From an uncultured Clostridia bacterium (GTDB lineage: Bacteria; Bacillota; Clostridia; Oscillospirales; Ruminococcaceae), in assembly GCA_937907305.1 (NCBI GenBank), contig CALERQ010000087.1:1-17882 (forward strand): a stretch of 17,882 nucleotides of DNA, in the 5' to 3' direction. Under the pieces are notes generated by a model. It did no database searches. It was not told the DNA's origin and was given only the letters and a program-made list of their open reading frames with translations. A program made the translations under genes and the position numbers. The first letter of the stretch is position 1; every line of letters begins with the position of its first letter. Shown here in pieces: positions 13,803-17,882 of the stretch.

Positions 13803-15494
13803 TCAGCCCAGCTCATGCTCTTCCAGCCACTTGCTGATGCTCTCGCCGATCTCTTTAATGCACCCTGCATGATAGGGCACCTTCAGGCCGGCGCTTTCCA
13901 CTAATTCCGCAAAGGTCGCCGTGCCCGCCTTATCCACAAAGGTCATATAGCGCTTCCAGGCCTCGGCATAGTTCTCGCGGGAAAGATTCCAGAACTGGAA
14001 CGTCACCGTCTGCGCCATGCAATAGTCGATGTAGTACAGCGGAACCTCGTAGATATGCAGCTGACGCTGCCAGCCGCCGCCGCGGGAGTAGAACGGCAGG
14101 TTATCAAAGTCGATCCATGGGCGATACTTCTTCTCCAGGGAGAGCCACAGCTCATTGCGCTGCTCGGGGGTCATCTCCGGGTTCTCATACACCTTGTGCT
14201 GGAATTCATCCACCATGCACCCATAGGGAATAAAGACCAGGGCGTCCTCACAGTGGCCCAGCTCATACTTATCGGTCTGTTTGCCGAAGAACAGGTGATG
14301 CCACGGGGCGGTCAGGAACTCCATCGACATGGAATGGCACTCGCATGCCTCAATGGTCGGGGAATGAAGCAGAGAGGGCAGCTCCTGCTTGAAAGCACGG
14401 TAGGCTTCAAAGGCATGGCCAGCCTCATGGGTCAGCACATCCACATCACCGGCGGTAGCATTAAAGTTGCTGAAGATAAACGGGGATTTATAATCGGCGA
14501 TCTCGGTGCAGTAGCCGCCGGGCGCCTTGCCGTCGCGGGAAAGCACATCAAACAGCTCGTTCTCGAACATGAAGTCAATGAACTCCGCCGTCTCGGGCGA
14601 AAGCTCCTCGTACATCTTTTTACCGGCGGCAAGGATCTCATCAGGGGTGCCCTCCGGTACGGCGTTGCCATCCGCAAAGCTGATCGGCTCATCATAAAAG
14701 GCCAGCTTTTCCACGCCAATGCGGCGGCGCTGGGCTTCCTTCACCTTTGCCACGATAGGAACCATGTCCTCCGCGATTTGATCCCGGAACGCCGCTACAT
14801 CCTTGGCGGTATAGCAGTTGCGGCCCATGCGGTCATACCCCAGCGGAATATAGTTGGGCAGTCCCATCTTCTTGGCCTGGGCATCACGCACCTTTACCAG
14901 CTTATCATACAGGGTATCCAGCTCTTCCCTGTGGCTATCAAAGAATTGGGCATCCGCCTCATAAGCCGCTTTACGGACTGCCCGGTCGGGATCCTGCTTA
15001 TAGGGCCCCAGGAGCGGCAGCGGTATGGTCTTACCATCAAATTCTACAGTCGCGGAGGCATACAGGTTCTGATACTCGGAGACAAGCTTGTTTTCTTCCT
15101 GCATCAGCTCCACAATGGCGGGAGAAAAGCTGCGGGCGGCAATTTCCAGGTTCTTGAACATCAGGGCGCCATAGTGCTTTTCCAGCTCCGCCCGGTAGGG
15201 CGATTCCAACAGGGCAGTATTCACCTGATGGGTCAGTTCCTGCAACTTGGGGCCAATCTCATCCATGTAGTCGTTTTCGGCATTATAGAACTCATCTTTG
15301 GTGTTGATGGTATGACGAATGTAGGCGATCTGCTGCATGGTCCCGGCCGTCTGCATCATCTTTTCATAGGCATCATAGGCCGCTATCTGCCCGGCTGCAT
15401 TGGGAGCGGCTTTCATGGCTTCCAGCGTCTGGGTGGTTGCAGCGGCCAGCGCTTCCATATCCGGGCGGCTGTATGGCATCTCACTAAACTTCAT
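13803..15494 (-). CDS. M3 family oligoendopeptidase (PepF-like)
   Basis: The protein has 563 residues from ATG 15494, with AAGGAAG at about eight bases; the in-frame TTG at 15524 is not used. The gluzincin motif is HEAGHAFEAY (His356, Glu357, His360), followed by SPTIEACECHSMSMEFL, which supplies the third zinc ligand Glu. The N-terminal helical half (SYQNLYASATVEFDGKTIPL, LVKVRDAQAKKMGLPNYIPLGYDRMGR) is typical of M3 oligoendopeptidases of about 560 residues. The enzyme is cytoplasmic and cleaves short peptides. It stands alone with its own promoter and terminator. The parS site lies upstream of its promoter. Confidence 0.96.
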   Translation of the reverse strand: MKFSEMPYSRPDMEALAAATTQTLEAMKAAPNAAGQIAAYDAYEKMMQTAGTMQQIAYIRHTINTKDEFYNAENDYMDEIGPKLQELTHQVNTALLESPYRAELEKHYGALMFKNLEIAARSFSPAIVELMQEENKLVSEYQNLYASATVEFDGKTIPLPLLGPYKQDPDRAVRKAAYEADAQFFDSHREELDTLYDKLVKVRDAQAKKMGLPNYIPLGYDRMGRNCYTAKDVAAFRDQIAEDMVPIVAKVKEAQRRRIGVEKLAFYDEPISFADGNAVPEGTPDEILAAGKKMYEELSPETAEFIDFMFENELFDVLSRDGKAPGGYCTEIADYKSPFIFSNFNATAGDVDVLTHEAGHAFEAYRAFKQELPSLLHSPTIEACECHSMSMEFLTAPWHHLFFGKQTDKYELGHCEDALVFIPYGCMVDEFQHKVYENPEMTPEQRNELWLSLEKKYRPWIDFDNLPFYSRGGGWQRQLHIYEVPLYYIDYCMAQTVTFQFWNLSRENYAEAWKRYMTFVDKAGTATFAELVESAGLKVPYHAGCIKEIGESISKWLEEHELG

Positions 15495-15538
15495 ATTGGC
15501 ACTTCCTTTCGGTATTTTATGCAAAAGACTACTCTCCT

Positions 15539-15567
15539 ATTATTCCACACTCCCATCCGCTTTGCAA
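15539..15567 (-). promoter_or_regulatory. Sigma-A promoter of the oligoendopeptidase gene
   Basis: On the minus strand TTGCAA (15562-15567), a 17-base spacer and AATAAT (15539-15544), about 45 bases before the ATG. Both boxes deviate by one or two bases from consensus. Confidence 0.58.
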
Positions 15568-15589
15568 GTCCTTTCCTTCGCGCAAGAAC

Positions 15590-15611
15590 AAATGTTTCAC
15601 GTGAAACATTT
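15590..15611. other. parS: parS centromere site (ParB/Spo0J binding)
   Basis: TGTTTCACGTGAAACA (15593-15608) is an exact match to the 16-base parS consensus TGTTNCACGTGAAACA. The palindrome extends perfectly to 22 bases (15590-15611) and is followed by a second short palindrome TTCCCGGGAA (15611-15620). It is in the non-coding interval between psuG and the M3 peptidase gene. ParB spreads from such sites to load SMC and drive segregation; they cluster near the replication origin. Confidence 0.96.
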
Positions 15612-15621
15612 TCCCGGGAAA

Positions 15622-15660
15622 AGAAAACACACCCACATGGGTATTGGCCCAAAGGGTGTG
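15622..15660 (-). terminator. Intrinsic terminator of the transporter-psuG transcript
   Basis: On the minus-strand RNA GCACACCC pairs with GGGUGUGU (7 bp plus a G-U pair) around a 19-base loop with internal structure, followed by UUUCUUUU. It begins about 25 bases after the psuG stop. Confidence 0.7.
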
Positions 15661-15684
15661 CGTTTTATCTCTGCGATCTACGGC

Positions 15685-16470
15685 CTAATCCATTATAGAT
15701 TTGGCCAGAAGGTAGTTCTGCTGAATACTTTCCAGCTGGATACGGGAGGAATAGCCATCCGTTCGCCGGTCTATCTCAGCATTGGCGGCCGGGTGATAAT
15801 AACGGCCTTCTTCCTCCGCTTGTTTACCGGCTTTTATAGCATCCATCAGGATGCTTCGATCCTGCACCCGTTCCTTTTCCGGGATGGGATTTAAGATCAA
15901 AAGCCCTCCATTTGCAGTAAGGCGACGAACGGCAGCTTCATTATTGCAGGAAGAAAGCGGAAGTTCCAAAGCTACCGGCTCCCCACAAAAGAGGTACCCG
16001 GTGCAGGGTTCCCCGGCCGTATGGACACCGTGCTGGCGCAGCCAATCCAGTGTAGCAGGACGATCCAGCATATCCTTGGGCGAGGTGGAGATGAGCGCCA
16101 CAGGGATATTCATCAGGGCGGGCAGATCCGGACAAAGCTCCTCCCCACGCAGATCGCCAATACCGCCCATACCACAGGTGATCGCTACCGGAATATCCAG
16201 CTTACGGCACGCAGCCATGGTACCGCTTGCGGTCAAAGCGCCGCTGGCACCGGTTTGCAGCGCTTTCTCCAGATGGTCGCAATCAATGCGGATGCGTTCT
16301 TCGGACCGCTCCCGGAAAGGCAAGTACTCCCCGATGAGGCCAAGCTTCAGCTCGCCCCTATCTACCCAAGCTAATACTGCATCGGGACAATGCCAGCTTT
16401 GGGCCAGTTCTTCACTGGTGATGGAGCGCAGGCCGTGGGTCAAAAGGGCTGTTTCTACCAGACAATTCAT
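15685..16470 (-). CDS. Divergent pseudouridine-5'-phosphate glycosidase (PsuG/IndA family)
   Basis: The protein has 261 residues from ATG 16470, preceded by AGGAGA; the open frame to 16641 adds about 57 residues of unlikely composition. PsuG reversibly splits pseudouridine 5'-phosphate into uracil and ribose 5-phosphate. Recognisable motifs are CLVETALLTHGL (family VALESTIISHG), TGASGALTASGTMA, CGMGGIG, STSPKDMLD, NGGLLILNPIPE and RIQLESIQQNYLLAKSI. The Schiff-base Lys (SPKD), the Glu of VETA and the Asp of CPDL are present. The family His of GGVHRGAE reads DLRGEE here, and the Lys of VTKVSRRDLP appears as Arg. It is shorter than E. coli PsuG (about 312). It follows an RbsB-type transporter, which suggests nucleoside use. 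Other C-glycosides are possible substrates. Confidence 0.83.
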   Translation of the reverse strand: MNCLVETALLTHGLRSITSEELAQSWHCPDAVLAWVDRGELKLGLIGEYLPFRERSEERIRIDCDHLEKALQTGASGALTASGTMAACRKLDIPVAITCGMGGIGDLRGEELCPDLPALMNIPVALISTSPKDMLDRPATLDWLRQHGVHTAGEPCTGYLFCGEPVALELPLSSCNNEAAVRRLTANGGLLILNPIPEKERVQDRSILMDAIKAGKQAEEEGRYYHPAANAEIDRRTDGYSSRIQLESIQQNYLLAKSIMD

Positions 16471-16589
16471 GTTCTCATCTCCTGTATCAATAGAATGGAA
16501 ATCCTGCATGGGATCAAACATTACCGCAGAGGATAATGGTAAGGCGCTTCTACGCCGCCAGCGTTGGTTTTCTCTGTCGTAAAGCGGTA

Positions 16590-16622
16590 CTGCCCACCCC
16601 TCCATAGCGGAGGAGCAGGCAG
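16590..16622 (-). other. Strong stem-loop between the binding-protein gene and psuG
   Basis: On the minus-strand RNA a 14-base arm (CUGCCUGCUCCUCC) pairs with its partner fully, three of the pairs being G-U wobbles, around the 5-base loop GCUAU. No U tract follows, so it is not a standard terminator. The site, about 40 bases after the binding-protein stop, suits an mRNA-stabilising or attenuating hairpin. The 189 bases between the two genes hold nothing else I can support. Confidence 0.6.
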
Positions 16623-16659
16623 CCCCCATAGGGCAATTCATCCTGTTATTTTATACAAC

Positions 16660-17715
16660 TTACGCCCAATTGTCCAGCTCAGCCACATTCTCCTTGGTAA
16701 CCAGGGTTAGAGGCAGATAGATGGGCTCGGCGTACTCCTTACCCTGCGCGATAGCGACAGCGAGCTTCAGGGCCGCTTCGGTGTATTTCACGCTGGAATA
16801 GGACATGGTACCGGTCATGGTACCGGCTTTCAGCGCCTCGCGGGCATCGGCGGTAAAGTCTACACCGTAAACCAGCACATCGGTACGGCCTTCGGCGGTC
16901 AGGGCTTCCACAGCAGCCAGTGCCATCACATCATTGCAGGCAAAGATGCCCTTCAGATCGGGATGGGCGGTGAGGATGTCCTTGGTGGTATCATAGGCCT
17001 TGGTAGCATCCCAATCGCAGGGAATGGAAGCAACCAGTTCGATATTCTCGGTAGCTTCAAACACAGCGGTAGCACCTGCAGTGCGTCCTTCGGACTGGCC
17101 AGCACCGGCAAGGCCCTGCAGAATAGCAACTTCACCGCCCTCCGGCAAACGGGAGATCATATCATTGGCTACGATCTTGCCCTGGTCGCTGAACTGAACG
17201 GTAATCTTGCCATCCAGGTGTCCGCCAGCTTCCGCAAGAGCCGCGGTATCCACGCCGGGGCCCAGGTTGATGACCTTGATGCCCTTCTCATTACACTTTA
17301 CAATGCCGGGGATCAGATTGGTGCCATCGATGGGAGAAACGATGATGACATCGTAATCCATATCAGCCATGGTCATCAGAACATCCAGCTGGCTCTGGGT
17401 ATCACCCTCGGTGGTGCCGGTCTGAACATCGAGTTTCTCAGCAGCGGCTTCGTAGCAGGCCTTCATATTGGCCCAGAACTGATTGGTGAGAGAGATGATG
17501 ACAGCACCAATCTTCTCACCATTGGGGGCAGGGGTCTCACCCAGCTGCTCTGCCATAGAGGCATCAAAGGCTGCGTAGAGCTCATCAACTACCGTGGTAT
17601 CCACAGTGGGTTCGGGAGCCGGATCGGGTTCAGGGGTGGGCTGGGGGTCATTGCCGCAGGCCACCATGGCCAGCAGCATCATGGCCGCCAACAGCAAGGC
17701 TACAAATTTCTTCAT
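16660..17715 (-). CDS. RbsB-type ABC transporter substrate-binding lipoprotein (Peripla_BP_4)
   Basis: The protein has 351 residues from ATG 17715, which has GGAGG eight bases upstream; an upstream in-frame ATG at 17730 overlaps that site. The signal peptide ends in LLAMVAC with Cys20 lipidated, followed by a Pro/Glu/Asp linker (PQPTPEPDPAPEP). The binding fold starts at about residue 70: IGAVIISLTNQFWANMKACYEAAAEKL, then DVLMTMADMDYDVIIVSPIDGTNLIPGIVKCNEKGIKVINL, AILQGLAGAGQSEGRTAGA, GIFACNDVMALAAVEAL and YGVDFTADAREALKAGTM. These are RbsB/MglB-family signatures for pentose, hexose or nucleoside-like ligands. It follows an ABC permease gene and precedes psuG, so the ligand may be a ribonucleoside or pseudouridine; that is inference. 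Confidence 0.95.
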   Translation of the reverse strand: MKKFVALLLAAMMLLAMVACGNDPQPTPEPDPAPEPTVDTTVVDELYAAFDASMAEQLGETPAPNGEKIGAVIISLTNQFWANMKACYEAAAEKLDVQTGTTEGDTQSQLDVLMTMADMDYDVIIVSPIDGTNLIPGIVKCNEKGIKVINLGPGVDTAALAEAGGHLDGKITVQFSDQGKIVANDMISRLPEGGEVAILQGLAGAGQSEGRTAGATAVFEATENIELVASIPCDWDATKAYDTTKDILTAHPDLKGIFACNDVMALAAVEALTAEGRTDVLVYGVDFTADAREALKAGTMTGTMSYSSVKYTEAALKLAVAIAQGKEYAEPIYLPLTLVTKENVAELDNWA

Positions 17716-17748
17716 TTCTTTTTCCTCCATTTGGTTTTATTTATCTAC

Positions 17749-17764
17749 AAGGGAATCATCCCTT
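17749..17764. repeat. Short hairpin between the permease and binding-protein genes
   Basis: AAGGGA and TCCCTT form a 6-bp stem with a 4-base loop in the 71-base interval. It has no U-tract, so it may act in RNA processing or have no role. Confidence 0.35.
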
Positions 17765-17786
17765 ATAGAACAGCTTAATAAAAAAC

Positions 17787-17882
17787 TTAGTGCAGACTGC
17801 GGCGGCGTTCTCTTATTTCTGCCGTGACAACCGCGCACAGCAGGATGGCGCCGGTGATAAACTGCTGATAATAGGACGATAC
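17787..17882 (-). CDS. C-terminal end of an ABC sugar-type permease (RbsC-like), cut by the window
   Basis: Only the last 31 codons are present, ending at the TAA at 17787-17789. The peptide reads VSSYYQQFITGAILLCAVV followed by a basic tail (EIRERRR). The last membrane segment and the YYQQ...GAILL pattern are typical of RbsC/MglC-family permease ends. The binding-protein gene follows after 71 bases in the same direction, so one transporter operon is likely; the ATPase gene and the rest of this one should lie to the right. Confidence 0.75.
   Translation of the reverse strand, partial: VSSYYQQFITGAILLCAVVTAEIRERRRSLH

Noticed and set aside
15611..15620. TTCCCGGGAA as a second functional site
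   Set aside because: It is a 10-base palindrome next to parS with no match to a known binding site; it could be chance.
14055..15698. Long open frame (547 codons) on the plus strand
   Set aside because: It is antisense to the M3 oligoendopeptidase gene, whose motifs are unmistakable; the frame has no ribosome site and no recognisable domain.
16471..16641. N-terminal extension of the PsuG frame
   Set aside because: The composition is unlike PsuG, there is no good ribosome site at 16641, AGGAGA precedes ATG 16470, and a hairpin fills part of the stretch.

Overview
The window looks like the chromosome of a spore-forming, anaerobic Gram-positive bacterium of the Clostridia, probably an Oscillospiraceae-like lineage. 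Pointers are the moderately GC-rich codon use, strong AGGAGG-type ribosome sites, sigma-A promoters, a SpoIVFA/SpoIVFB-like pair next to a TIGR03960 radical SAM gene, NrdR, RbsB-type lipoproteins and Big_2-repeat surface proteins. Genus cannot be set from sequence alone. I found no tRNA, rRNA, CRISPR array, insertion sequence or prophage gene. A perfect parS centromere site at 15593-15608 suggests the region lies in the origin-proximal part of the chromosome.

Layout. Positions 1-2934 (minus) hold a sporulation and translation-linked cluster: an M23/SpoIVFA-like membrane protein, translationally coupled to a minimal M50/SpoIVFB-like intramembrane protease, then a B12-binding-type radical SAM protein that runs off the left edge. 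A candidate sigma-E promoter precedes the pair. Positions 3054-3821 (plus) hold a TauE/SafE-type permease with its own promoter, converging on an HxlR-family regulator (minus) across a shared hairpin. The regulator is divergent from a flavin-binding PNPOx-family protein; their intergenic region holds two palindromes likely to be operators. Positions 4741-6432 (plus) hold a zinc-macrodomain ADP-ribosyl hydrolase overlapping an SirTM-class ADP-ribosylating sirtuin, with their own promoter and terminator. This reversible ADP-ribosylation cassette lacks the GcvH-L and LplA2 genes that often accompany it.

Positions 6436-13111 (minus) form a probable cell-envelope operon transcribed from a good promoter at 13083-13111: a membrane-anchored periplasmic-binding-like protein, a GHL10 (DUF187/UPF0748) glycosyl-hydrolase-like lipoprotein, and a 1314-residue anchored protein joining a degenerate GHL10-like domain, an amidase_3 domain and four Big_2 repeats. 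Upstream of it lie nrdR and a PepF-like M3 oligoendopeptidase, each with its own promoter and terminator.

Positions 15591-17882 (minus) hold the parS site, then a transport and catabolism group: the end of an ABC permease, an RbsB-type lipoprotein, a strong stem-loop, and a divergent pseudouridine-5'-phosphate glycosidase. The order suggests import of a ribonucleoside or pseudouridine-type compound and C-C glycosidic cleavage inside the cell.

The items most worth a second look are the stripped-down SirTM/Zn-macro cassette beside a redox-type regulator, the degenerate GHL10-amidase fusion, the candidate sigma-E promoter for the SpoIVF-like pair, the PsuG with altered active-site positions beside an importer, and the parS site.
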